This document shows positions 1 through 13,561 of a stretch of 64,000 nucleotides of DNA, in pieces. The stretch covers positions 902,501 through 966,500 of the forward strand of contig JAKIMF020000005.1 in the NCBI GenBank assembly GCA_022605425.2. The letters run 5' to 3'. A program made the position numbers and the translations under genes. Each line of letters begins with the position of its first letter. Within the stretch, counting starts at the first letter, position 1. The notes beneath the pieces are model-generated. The model was not told the origin of the DNA, ran no database searches, and was given only the letters and a program-made list of their open reading frames with translations. The stretch comes from Hamiltosporidium tvaerminnensis. Taxonomy: Eukaryota > Microsporidia > Dubosqiidae.

Positions 1-3000
1 ATTTTCATTTTTTATTTTAATGGATTGTTCAATATAACAAACGATTTTAAAAAGTCATTATTGTTCTATTACAGAAATATTTTTATTAGAAGAGTTCATT
101 GATTCCTTGGGTTCTTTGCATCATATTCGAAATATTCTTTTTTATATAAATTTTATTTAATAGTTATAACATGAATATAGACAACATATGCGTTATTTAT
201 TGTTATTTGTAACGAAATTAAGAATAATAGATTTTTTCTATCTTACAAAATTTAAGGAAATTAAATGATACACGTGCTAATACTAGAGCACAATAAATTT
301 AGTGATGTTTAATTAAAGAACTTTGAAGCCTTTAGATATGGCTTTTATATTTTTCTTTTCTTTCTTTTAACAATATTATCATTCAAGTTAAGATAAAAAT
401 TAATCCTTGGATCGAGCAAATAAGAAATATTCTCAATAGAATCAATGAAGAATCATTATTTTATGTTTATAATGAAGATTCAATATCAACTTTTGAAATC
501 CCTTTTATTCTGTAACTAGTAATATCTTTAAAATAATTAAAACCAAATTTCGGTTATTTTCCTATATCTTCTCGAGGTTACCTCATAAATATGCTTATCT
601 TCTTTAAATTTTTAGTGTGCGAAAAACAAATCTTATGTGAAACAAAATGAATTTGATTTAAATATATAATTGCAAATTTTAAACCAATCAAAAAAAAAAT
701 AGCGAAATTTATTGAATATGTGTAAAGGTTTGGGGTATATATTTTTTTAAAATAAAATTTTCGTGAATTCATTGTATGGAACTCATATTTAAAATTATAG
801 ACATATTTTAAAAATTAATGTTACATGATCTGAGTAATGAATTTAATATTAAATAGGTGCTCAAAAGTTTTTTTTAACAAACAAAATAAAAAATTTGGAG
901 TAATACAATAGTTCTAGATTGCTGTTTAAAAGTACATTTTTGTTTATATAATGAACATAGACACTTTAACGTTTTATGGGTATATAATCTCAGAAAAGTG
1001 ATAACGGAAATCATCTTATAACGTTTTTTTTAAAAATTCATATTACTTTTTTTTAAAATTATATATAAATCAAAAAAACATGATTCGAAGCTAGAAATTA
1101 ATTATTCCATGAAATCGGCTGAACTTTAGATGAAAATGAATAGCCATAGGCTGCGCCACGCCTAAATATCATGTACGAACTGTATAAAATGTTGAAATAG
1201 ATTTACATGTTTTTCTTATATGTGGTGTATTCTAATTCAGAAAAAGAAAGGGCATATGTGGAAGTGCTTTAATGTTATTCTGTGAGAAAAATGCCGATAG
1301 TATATGTATGATGATTCGTTTTATAATATGTAATAAGCAACGGCACATAAATTTTTAATTTTGATTTCTCGACTTTTATTTGTAACTTTAAAACGAATCT
1401 CTATAAATATCATATAGGTGTATCAATTAGAAGAAGGGTGGAGCAAGGATAACGATTGCTTTTCTGAAAATAACAGATTTTTAGAAATTTTATTGCAAAA
1501 TTAAAGCGCTATTAATTTTTTTTTCTTTTGAATTAACGAATTAATTTTAAAAAGGTTGGTTTAAAACCAGTCTTTTCATTCCTCCATTTCAATCAAAAAG
1601 CTATCTATACCCAATCTAATTAACTAAGCGTCGAAAAATATAAATTAATCATAAATAAAAATATTTTACATGTATGGTTTGCAGGGAAACCAATGGGTTA
1701 TCTAAGCATGTTATTTTTATGTTTCCACATAAATTAGTTAAAAAATCTAGATTTTTTCGTGTAGCAGAATTCTTCAAATAAATAATAAAATATATTTGAG
1801 CAATAAAACAAACTAGGAAAAATCTTAAAAACTAGTTTTTCGCGAAAATATCTAATAGAACAACTTTCTAAAACTTAAAATATTTTCTGCAAAGTTCCAA
1901 TGTCCCGTAACTACCTAAAGTTGCTAGTTTTGTCCATGTTTGCAATGCTACAAATATGAATAAAAAAATGATACCAGTCAGGAATTAAAAAAATATGGGA
2001 GATTTGCACCTATTTCTCTGTATTCACTGAGAAAAATCATGTGGTTTTAAAATTGTTCACGGTGTTTTGATGAAGTTTGAAAGCACAAGATGCATGTTTG
2101 GAAAGATTGCCACTGCCATACCCAATTTAGTTTCATTCAAAATAAAAAACAATTTGCATATTAAAAACGTATGATAATGTATAAAATGTGGTCTGGTATC
2201 ATCAATACCGTTAGCAGTTGTATTTTTATTCTGCAAAGAAAAAATAATGGCTTTGAAACTAAAGCTTTTTAAAGCCTTACTTATAAAAAATATCATTTAT
2301 TTACTGAAGTGCATCAGAATATTGTAAATGTGTAAATTTTCTTTTAAAAAAGAATTTTATAGTTTCAATATTATTTGAGATCCATAATAATGATATTTAA
2401 TGGGGAAATCTGAAAATCTTTATTCAAAACTGTAAAAGTCGGAGCATAAGTAATACAAATCAAAAGGCTTCTCTTTTAATGTAGGAAAAAAAACTCTATT
2501 TAATAAATTTCGTGTATTATTAAAATGAAGGTTGTTTTACCCCATGATATGCAAATATATCTTCTATTATGTGCAAGAAAATTTGAAAGAGAACATTAAT
2601 GTACTTTTACATACTTTAAAAAAAAATAATGGGAAGAAATTCCAACATACAAATTTTTTAACAATTATTTTTTTTACAAAGAATCAGCTTTTATCAGAAT
2701 TTCTTTGAATTTTAAAGAGCAATCAAATTTTTCTTTCGAATTCAAAAATTTACCAACTGATTTTTTAGTTTTCAAAGCCTTGTTATTTACTAGAAGACAT
2801 TTCTAGAATTATATGCCTCTCGATTTTCGGAAATAAGCAAACGTATTTATGGTTTTTTAGAGAAAAATTTGTATTCCATAAGCATAGTTATTGTTCATAG
2901 CTAATCTTTCTCATGAAACATCTAAAAACCAAAACATAATCGAGAAGGCAGATAAAAATATAATAGAAGCATCAAAATATCCAGTACCAACCAGACACCT

Positions 3001-6000
3001 ATTTACGATATAAGAATAACACAGAGTATTTAAATAAAGTTTCGGGAATCGCATGAGTAATTTATTCGGTTTTTTTTGGTGCTTGACAATTAATAGAATA
3101 TTCCTTTTTCCATCTATAATCTGTCTTAATGATTTAGACAATTGGATTGTACTTCAGGTAAGAACTTGGTTGGGGTTAAATCTAGAAAAGAAATTTGATA
3201 TGAAAGATGCTACGCGTAAAAAGATTCGAGATAAAAACGAGGCAAAAATAAAAGAAATAGACAAAGATTACATAAATTGAATTTGTTAAAGATATTTAAA
3301 CCAGATTAAAACCTAAAACATAATTTGAATATATATTTAAACAAGATTGAAACTTATAACATAATTTGAATAAATATTCTTAGTATAACCATATGTGATA
3401 GAACACGCTATCGTGATATAAAAATCTTATTTAGTCTTTTAAAAAAAATTTGTCATTTATTTTTACATTATGATGAATGTGAAAAAAGTAAAATACAAAT
3501 AATGAAGTTTAGCACACATTCGTAAAAAATATTTTCTAAGCTGAAAAATGTTCTAACAAATGGTCTAATTAAACACAAATATATTTTTGGTTAACAATAT
3601 ATGCAATTACTTCACTATAATAAAACAAAAACCTAACTAGTAAGTTTATAAATAATCTATTTAAGAAAATCCAAATTGATCGTAATCGTTGACTTTTGAA
3701 ATTTAATCTTCTATGAACTCTGCTTTTAATATTTTGTAATAGATAGTTCAATAAATCCAGTATGTTTTCAACGATTTTAATATTTTGAACATATAGATAA
3801 ATTAATATTTTAATCATTATTTTTTCAGTGAAATCTGCGGACAACTTTCTAAACAAAATTTTTTTGTGCATTGTAGTATTCTACTACATAATTATGGGTT
3901 ATCGGAATTCTCTTATGAAATATGAAATTATATTTTATTAAAACTATATTGGTTGAAGAAAGAAAAACAAAGAATTGAAATAATAAATTAAATAAACCAT
4001 TTTATTAATAAAAACAACTCTTTATCTACACTCGTAAAAAAACCTTTACTTCGAATGATAGAGCTGCTTCTATCAAAGATACTTTTTATCTGGGTGCCTC
4101 GAGAGATTACGACAGGCATATTTACTAAAATTTAATATGCATTGATGTAGCATAAAATTTCATAAAATTGCTCGAGGCTGAAAAGCAAAAATATTTGACA
4201 AAAATAAATAAATAACAGGAAAATATATGTACCCAAATATATGTCTTATAACCAATTTATGACCGTTTAATCGTGTCGAAATTTATAATATTTGCTAGTT
4301 TAAAACAATTAAGAATTTTCAAAGAGGGGTGTGCATATTATTCCGAACAAATATATATTTGGACTTATAAAATAAGCAACAATTTCTTCTTAAATTTCTC
4401 ATACAAAACATAAGATGGGAAAAATTTTAAAATTATGTTTTTTTAAAAATAAATTTTAAAATATCATTAATAATAATGTTAAAGTAATCTTATAGATGAA
4501 TAGGGCCTCTTTTTTGCTATTTGTGTTGTATATACCTTTTTGAGACGTATGCGAAAAAAATATACAATGTTGAGAATACATATAAATATAAATTCAATCA
4601 ATAAATAATTTTTTACTCATCGGTGAAGAAAACTCTTTGAAACAAAGAAACTGGCTAATATAACTATAGAACTTGCCATTTTATGTAGGATAAGCGTAAA
4701 ACTTACAAGGCGAAATCAACTACAAATAAAATGTGTTGTGACAATATTGTTAATTTTTTAGTGTATTATGACCGCAAGTACGCTGAAATGAATAAAGATA
4801 CCAACATAATTAATTATTTGGTTTATTTATGAATCCGAAGGCAAAGTTATGCAAATAGTTTGAACAAATTCTATGCAAATTTATCAAAAAAGCTATTTTC
4901 TATAATTAATGAACCTTTAATATGGTTAATTAAATATCCAATTAAATTACTCTAAATATGACTTGATTTTCATTAAGTTTAGTTCATGCGTTTGTGTATA
5001 TGCGATAAATAAAATGCGAATCAGATTGAGAGGAAAGTGCTCTACATTTCCATTGTTTAAACTAGCAAAATAAATTCTTAGTGCTAATTTTTGGAGCAAA
5101 CATACAATTCTGCTATGCCAGATCCTTCATAAGGAAATATATCAATGTTCCAAAATAACGCAGTATAAAAAATATAATCTGCCAGGAATCCACGTAAACT
5201 AAACGAAAAGCCTTATTCAGGTTTATCAAAACTATAGGAGGCGATAAATGAAAATAAAATAAGTCTATTTAACGATTCATATAATAAAAAAATAAAATAT
5301 AGACTTCATTTAAAGTTTAATTGCTAGAAAAAACGATCGTTACGCTGGTTTATTCAATGTTATAATGATAAGAAATAAATAAGACATTTATTTGCTAAAC
5401 AGTCTTCTATTGCTAATGGGTAAAATGTAGTTAGGGTAGAAAAAAAGGTATTATCATTAAAAAACATATTTGCTAAGATTTAACTCACAAAACGTCTATT
5501 TTTGTAGTTAATTTGTGCGCTCCGAACATCTTGCTTTCTAAACGAATATAAATAAATTTTTAAAACTAATGCATTACCTCTGCTTCTAAAAATTATTGAA
5601 ATTACTCAAACAAAAACCTAAGTTTGGGAAAACTAAAAGAGGTGTAAATTCGAAATAAACCACATGATGTTTTTTAACATGCGAGAAACTGCGCATACTT
5701 ACACTCCCTGAAGCTACAATTTAATTTCTTCGGAGATGATCCCTTCAGATTTCAACTTTAAAAATCCAAAAAGCCAAGACCTTTTCTAAAGAGTCACATT
5801 TTTACTTGATGTAGTACCGAAATAATTTTAGTATTCATTTGGCAAGTTATTGTGACAAAAACCATAAAGTTAAAGAAAGAAGATTATAAAACAAATGACA
5901 ATAAGAATTCATATGATCGAAGATCTCAAAAAAAATCTTTAAAAATTTAACTATGGTTTGAAAAAATGTATATGCCAGTGTACAACCAAACTATATGATA

Positions 6001-9000
6001 CTTAAAAGCCAGCATGTCTGAAACGCCAGAATTAGCCAATAATATACGGAAAAATATGTATTAATCAAAAAAATGGTAGAATAAGAGGGTGCTCAGCTAA
6101 CGAAAAAGCAATTTCCGCTTCTTACGAGTTTTATGATAGAATCGCTGGATATTTACAAGGAAATTTTTAAGTTTTAGATAAATATCTAGATAAAGATGGT
6201 GGTTAGGATTATGTGGGCTTACTATCGAAAAATGCTGTAACGAAGCCAGATTTTTCGTGAAATAAGTTTTTGGTTCATATTTTATTTCTATTTTCGACTT
6301 CTTGATATTCAATATTTTAATAAAGAAGCTAGAAAATGTTTAGACAAAATCATTCAAACTTAAAATTTACACATGTGTTTAAATACGACTACTTGTTTAT
6401 TTAACAACGCAACATGGTGTATAAAATTTTGATTTTTTATTTCCTAATTTTTATGCATCTATTTTTGCTAGTTTATATTACAAGGAAATTTTAAATAAAA
6501 TCATACTCATTCATTTTTATTTTGTGGGTACTTGCATTTGTTCGGCAGTAATATCTTATTTTACTTAATTCTAGCAAAAGAGTACAAATTTTCAAGAGAA
6601 AAACCAATATTCTAGATTTATTTTTAAGAATTTTTGACCTAAATCATTTTACTATAGGGATATTTCTTAGTTATTTAAAAAATCTTCTTGTATTTTACAT
6701 TCTATTTGTTCTAATCCATATAGTATATCTATAATACTATAAAAACAAACATTAGATAGATTATATTACTAGTGAATGTTGCTAACGAATTCTAGAGTCT
6801 ATGATAAAATAATCATAACTTTATTTTTTTTATGAAAATCGCTATAAAGTAAAACCATTTAGGTTTAAAAATTCTCTATTTAAAACCATCTCAACAAATA
6901 TAGCGATTAAAGATAGCTTTGACCTCGTAACTACCATTTAAAGAATTTAACAACATATTTTCCTTATATGCCATATAGAAAACAAAGTTACAAAATATTC
7001 AAGGAATTTTTAATGGTTTTGGTGGCATTATATGAATTTAAAGAGAAGATTAATTTAAAAAGCAATCCGGGTTAACTTTTTGAATCTTATAGATCAGCTT
7101 ATATTGTTATATGCTTCAAATTACAGAATTTTGAATTTATGTAATTTCCACCTCAATTATATACATAGTATATGCCCGAAATAATGCTGAATCAATGTTA
7201 CTGCTCGCTTTGTTTTGATAATAATTTTTTAAATACCTCTCACTGTCTCTTTAAATTAGAAGGACGAGAAAATTCTGGTTCGATGAAAATGTTTACATAT
7301 ATAGAAAAAAAAAGGAGTAAAGATGTCCAACATGTTCAAACACCGTTAAATGTTAATTCGAACTTGTAATGCATAATTTTAAGCTGATAAAATCGGTTTG
7401 TAGAATATTTTTGGCATTGTTTCGGATAAATTATTCTATCATACACCTATTTTATAACTGCACAAAATTTTCCAACAAAATGCGAATAAATGTCTATATT
7501 TAGTTATTAGAGAACTATATAGTAGATTTTATCTTTGAAACTTTGATAGAAGCTCAGTGAAGCATTAACAAAAAATACAAGTAGTGTAAAAAATTATCTT
7601 GATTCCTAGATAAGTATTAAATAATACTACTCTAAAAAATAAAAGATTGTCTTATTGAGTCAAAGGCCTAGACTTCTCTCAAAATAAATTAAATATTTAA
7701 ATCTTTGTATTATGAAAGAGTTATATCAAAACAGAAGGTATAATTACATGTTAATTCAGCAATTTCGATTAGGATAATAAAGGAGTTCTGCAGGCGAACA
7801 CTACTGCTGTCTAATAACGTTGTAAACGTATTTAACACACATGAGAATATATCTAGTTAAAAGCCTTTTTTACAAATCAGATCTGCTCGTTCCGATGACT
7901 AGTACTAGATAAAGAAACGCGGTCGCCTTGTTATTTTTAAATGCACATAGAAACTAACATGTTTAAAACCAAAAATTACTTTATAATCTCACAACATTAT
8001 TAATTTTATTAGAAAGATTTTGTAATAAGATCGAATAACTTTTATATAAACAACTGCCAAATATACAAAATTAAAAAAGTTTTCGGATATTTTATTAAAA
8101 TGTAGTATAATATATACACGATTGTATATTTCGTATATAAGTAAACAGTAGGATTATTATCTATAAGAATTTTTCTATCTGACTATTCAGCCCCTTCGAT
8201 TTCAACCAAAACTATTTATTTCTATAAGATATTTTGCTTTTATATATTGTAATCATATCTATGTAATTTATAGATAAAATAACACCATCCATAATTACTC
8301 TTATATTTTAATTTTATAAAAAAATTTCGAATATATAGTGAATATAAAGAATGTAACATAAATAAAGTTTGAATGCGTTATGCTAAAGTAAAAATGTTCC
8401 GTTTTATGGCTTAATCATAGGCTAGACAGTTGTTTTACTTCGATTAAAATGTTCATTTTTTATATATTTGAGAAGGTACAGGAATATTCTCACCATGAAA
8501 TACGGCTTTAAACCTTGAAAATTGTGGTATATATGTAAACTTATACGTTAGAATAAGATAAATTACACCATGATGAATGTACAATATTTAGTTATTAAGG
8601 GCTTTATAGCCTTAATATACGACATTTATATTAAAATATTTTTTTTTGTTTATAAAATTATTAATTTTAAAGTTGTATATTTTGAATTGTTTTTTGTTCT
8701 TAATATCTCGGAATATCCGTCTTTTTCGATCTGATATCTGATTAATACAAGGCACATATAAGTCATCTTTATTGGTTTCTGTTACAATTTATTTATGCTA
8801 TGATTGGGAATGTGTTTTAAATATTGGTAAAAACGGCATTCCAAAGTGAATTTAGATCACGAAAACTTTTTTAAATTAAACAGAAAATATATCTTATTCT
8901 TACTTTATAAAGAAGAAAATTCGATTCTAATTTATAAAATTTCAGTAAGTGATTTACTTCTTTACTGCTAGTTGAAGTATAAAATTATTATGATTAACGA

Positions 9001-11639
9001 AATGAAATTTTTCGTTAGACCATGTAATATTTTGATAAATTGTTAATGTTCTTCTAATTCTTTATTGTTTCTCAATTTTTTATACCTTTATTTTATTCTG
9101 AAAAAATTGTGTCCGTATTTATTATTTTGATGAAACAAAATTTTTTTCGCTTGGATATAATATAATAGACATTAACTAACCTATTCTTAAATTGTTTATA
9201 ATTATTATTGTTCAAACCGAAACAAGAAATTTGGTTTTATATTGTACTTACAATACTCTGTACGTTTTTTTGATAGCATTCTATACATCATAGTCATTTA
9301 ATTGTAAGCTTCAATGGAAGTTGAATAGAAAACCAATATAAATTACAAAACAAAATTTTACGAATCATTTATAATTAAATATTGCAGTTTTCTATATTTT
9401 TTTTATGGAATAAAAGATTCCATTATGATTTCCAAAACCTATTATTTAAAAACTTCAGCTGATGGTAAATTTAAGAAAAGTAACATTCATTCTATAGTTA
9501 AAGACGTTTATTTCTAATATATTTGAATTGAAATATTTTATATAATTCTGGCTCGTATATATTTGCGGTTTATTTAGCTTGTATTTCATATTCCTTATGC
9601 CTGTGGATTTATATTTTTGTAAAAATTTGTAATTTAACTAACTTTATTCAAGTTTTAGTATGAATATTACATAAAAATTAAAGATATAGATTAAAAATTG
9701 TGTGTATTATTTTATCTTGCAGAATATTGCAGAATTAACATTAATTAAGCTCATCGAAGTTAAAAAAAAAAAGAGGAGGTTATATATGGGTTAACATCTA
9801 TTTAGATTGGAAAAATTTTCTGTTTTAAGAAACATTCACACAATGACTTAAATTCGAATGTAGTGGAATAAAAGATTGTGGTTTACGCAAAAAATTGCTA
9901 CCAGTTGTGAAATGATTAAAACAGTGGCTGTTCATATACTGTGACGCGATTTAATAAATATATATGTTGTAAAGTCTTTTTTATTTCGTTTATATTTATG
10001 AATTTTTCCGTTAATTGAACTAAAACAATATTTTTCGATTAATTTATAGTCATATTACTATATGTTAATCATTTTAAAAACAATTTTAATATCTGTTAAT
10101 ATTATTTTATCATTTTGGCATTAATTACCATAAAATTCATATAAATATAATGATTTTTAAGATTTTTAAATTATATAATATAACATTAAAAATATATTGT
10201 TCTAAAATCAATTTAAACCCCATTATATTATAGAAAAATATGCATTCCTTGTGACAAATCATGTTGACTGCTTGCTATATTTTTCTAAAGATAATCCAAT
10301 AGGTTTTTTACTATTGCCAAAAGGGTATAATCATCCAATTATTGTATATTTTCATAATTTTTAGAATTGTGCTAACTTAAAATTCATATTCAAATTTAAT
10401 TTTTTTTCATAAAAATAGAACTTTTGAACCATTATAACATAAACTTCAATCATTAGAAGTTAATACTTTTGCTTATTATCTACTTTATTTTTTATTGTCT
10501 TTGTTCAATCTATTGAATTAATTTTATATTTCTAGTATATCTTTCTTTTTAATGTAATTTGGTAACTCTGTAGTGCCAAGAATCTATTATTTTTATATAA
10601 TACAAAAATTTCACTCAATTCATTCTTTTATTTTAATATATTTGTTTTTCTAAATTTTCTTAATATTAGATCCGTTAAGTGATAACTTAAAAATCCAATT
10701 TTTCAATGGTTAACAAAAAATTTTTTAATCATTACCAAACAGAAATTTATGCTTGATACTGATTTGAGATCCAAAAATTAAAATTTTAGAATTTTATAAA
10801 TGATGCTTGTCTATCTATTTTAAACATTTGAATTATTAAATCTACCATTATTTTTTTGAGTAAATTATTATTGGCAAATATAGAGGCATATTTTGCTTTT
10901 TCTTTTCTATATAGTTATATTCACGATTCAAAACTTAGCAAATATATTATATTAACGTTATAGAAAAATCTCAAATTTTATTTAATGTTCAATAAATAAA
11001 GCCACTAGTATATTGTTTTATTCATCTCATAAATTTTTTTTTTTAAAATTTTTTATATATCCTTTAAAGTATTTTCGCGCATCGTCGTCTATCTTTTATT
11101 TGAACAAAGAGATGCTAGTTAAGAAATTTTTTCTATAATGTGTACATACATTATTTTTTACAGCAATATATGGAACTATATTTATTATTTTTTTTATTTA
11201 TATGTTATCTAAGATTGGCAAATATATTCTTTTTTTTGAATTTATAATTCAAATGATTAAAAGGTTAAGATCTTCGGCCATTTTAATATTCTAAACATGA
11301 ATACATTAATTCTGTGATTTTATATATTTTTATAAATTTAAATTTTGATGTTATATCTGGTATTTTAACAGATTTGGATATTTAAATATGTAGTCTATTA
11401 GACCGTTATAATTTTCAATCTTTCTAGCATCTAGAAATTAATGGAAATATATATAATTCGTTAAAGTAAAAAATTATCGTTATTCGAACATTCCTTTAAT
11501 TTATTAATGAAAAACAATTTGTGAATATTAAAAAGTTTGCGTTTCTGATAAATAAAATTCGGCTTTATTGATAAAAAGTTTTCAGCACTACTCGTTGTAT
11601 TGTTTTTAAAGGGAAACTAAGCTATTCATTTCCATACCA
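1..11639. other. Long AT-rich region without a supported gene
   Basis: No open frame here resembles a known family. The longest frames are under about 100 codons, are dominated by F/I/K/N/Y, and lack the C-rich start-codon motif seen at real genes in this window. The frame at 3053-3280 is lysine-rich in its second half but unrecognised. An imperfect 41-bp tandem duplication lies at 3292-3371. No tRNA-like B box and no LINE or A/B repeat fragment was found by eye. Confidence 0.6.
3292..3371. repeat. Imperfect tandem duplication, period about 41 bp
   Basis: Two adjacent copies both start with ATATTTAAAC and end with ACATAATTTGAAT, with a few substitutions between them. No coding context was seen. 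Confidence 0.6.
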
Positions 11640-12140
11640 TGCACCACACTCAAAAACAAAAATCCAATAAAACCGACCCGACTGTGTACAGCCACCATAT
11701 CCACATTTGGACTTCGGTTCTAGAAGGTCACATAAAAATCCCTAAAATCCCCACTCATTAACGTCCGGCGTAGTCTTCACATATATTTTGATTTGTTAGT
11801 CTTTAACTGTGCCGGACAATTTGCTGAGCCCAGGCTTGCCACCCCTTCCAGGCACTTTTTTACCTTTCTTTTCCTTAGTATAGAAGATTTCAAAAAATTT
11901 GATTCCTAATGGAATCTTCGATCCAATCACATTCGGTAGACTCATCTTGATGTTAAGTGGGTTTGCTCGACAGTGCCTGGTAAACCGAGAATTCTTGGTC
12001 GCGTGTTTACCTTTTGTTGCCCCGAAATTGCTCACCTTGGCACTGCTCCCGTTGACGGCGCTTACGCCCGTAACTTGTCTCGTCTACTACCGTGGGTTTT
12101 GTGTCCTCTTGCGTTCCCGACCCGGGGTGGTGATCTTTCA
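11640..12140. other. GC-richer island downstream of the LSU rRNA 3' end, nature unknown
   Basis: This 500-bp block is clearly richer in G+C than the AT-rich DNA on both sides and sits about 470 bp past the LSU 3' end in the direction of rRNA transcription. On the minus strand a frame at 11796-12035 is strongly basic (KEKKGKKVPGRGGKPG) and stays open upstream to about 12134 except for two consecutive TAG codons; no ATG starts it. On the plus strand there is a 99-codon frame at 11899-12198. Neither matches a family I know. The right edge carries GGTGGTGATC, also present in the LSU 3' region at 12658-12667, with similar GCGTT-CCC sequence beside it. It could be a 3' spacer element, a structured RNA, a broken gene or a captured fragment. 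Confidence 0.45.
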
Positions 12141-12609
12141 AATAATATATAAATGTAGGCAAAATTTTGCTGTAAAAGTCTTAGATTTAAAATTTTAAAA
12201 ACTTTGAAGCCGAGGAAAAATTAATAGGTAAATACTAAATTTTTCTCAATTAGAAATCTCGTACTGAAATAAAAAAATAGTTTTTGCTTATATATAAAGG
12301 AACAAATATATTTAAAATCAAGTGGTAATATAGAAATTTCTACGCCTACATAGGACTTTTAATTTTTAAAATAATTATTTATTACATATCTGGTATGTGC
12401 CTTCTTATAAGTAAGAGCTAGTGGAATTTATTTAAATGCCACATAAATGTCTAATGTTAAAAAAGAAAATGCATTTTTTTGCTTAGATCCTAATCTTGTA
12501 AGAAACGCTAAAATGTTTCATTTCTTTTTTTACCCAATTTAATTTTTTCATTTTGAAATAGTTTTTTTGTTTACTTTTTTTTAGTTTTATTACTTTTTAA
12601 TCCTTTATC
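12141..12609. other. AT-rich 3' flank of the rRNA unit
   Basis: AT-rich spacer between the LSU 3' end and the GC-richer island. T-rich runs at 12470-12610 on the plus strand are A-rich in the rRNA sense. No gene seen. Confidence 0.5.
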
Positions 12610-12861
12610 TTTTGTTGTTTGATCACTCTTGGCGTTACCCAACGAGAACCACGTGGAGGTGGTGATCATCTCTCGTCATGAGTGCTTGCTAGCCTCATCC
12701 ACTCGCGATCTTGTGGATTACAGCTGCAGCACCCAAGCACGTCGTCTTCATGCTAGATAGTACAGTAGGGCCACGTTGAAGCTTAGAGGCCTTCAGCTCT
12801 TCCGTGCCAGGACGTTGCTTAGCCCGTACCTTACCAGATATAGGCACGACAAGAGGTCCTG

Positions 12862-12891
12862 CAGATTCGTTCCTTTCGTACTAGCATCTGC
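12862..12891 (-). other. Sarcin-ricin stem-loop of LSU rRNA
   Basis: In the rRNA sense a GCAGATGCT/ACGAATCTGC stem flanks AGTACGAAAGGAAC. The usual loop is AGTACGAGAGGAAC, so the base just 3' of the ricin-target adenosine is A rather than G (position 12875 on the plus strand is T instead of C). Confidence 0.8.
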
Positions 12892-12923
12892 TCCCTTAGT
12901 ACCGTAGCAGTAGTGTAAAACTA

Positions 12924-12961
<38 letters not shown>

Positions 12962-13065
12962 TGTTAGTGGGTGAACAATCCAACACTAGGTGCCTTCTGC
13001 TGCACCATGATAGGAAGAGCCGACATCGAAGAATCAAAAAGCAGCGTCGCTATGGTCGCTCGGCT

Positions 13066-13097
<32 letters not shown>

Positions 13098-13373
13098 ACG
13101 TCACCCATTGCTAGATGCTCTGTAAGCAATGGGATCGCTAGGCCTGGGTTTCCCCTCGTATTACCGTGTAGTAATACGTCAGGGTGGCTTTTGCCCTTGG
13201 ACTACACCCTCGGTTTCTCTCCGAAGTTAGCCACCCTTAGGCCATCTGCGTTGTAGTCTAGCAGATGTACCGCCCCAGTCAAACTCCCCATCTGACAAAT
13301 ACGGGTCGCTTGCACAGCTAGTGGTCTTTCAGTTGCCCCACCTTGCTACAGCTGCACAAGACCCCGGCGTCAC

Positions 13374-13410
<37 letters not shown>

Positions 13411-13507
13411 GCATAGCCAAGACCGTTCCCTTGGCTCGTGGGTTCGCAGGTTGTTAGTCGGGACAGTGGGAATCTCGTTGCTCCTTTCGTGCGCGTCACT
13501 AATTAGG

Positions 13508-13540
<33 letters not shown>
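13508..13540 (-). other. Uninterrupted R2/R4-type LINE target region in LSU rDNA
   Basis: The segment used by R2-type retrotransposons in animals (AAGGTAGCCAAATGCCTCGT in rRNA sense) is present and continuous, so this unit carries no insertion there. Confidence 0.75.

Positions 13541-13561
<21 letters not shown>

Noticed and set aside
3053-3280. 75-codon frame with a lysine-rich second half
   Set aside because: No recognisable domain, no upstream C-rich motif, and composition like random AT-rich DNA.
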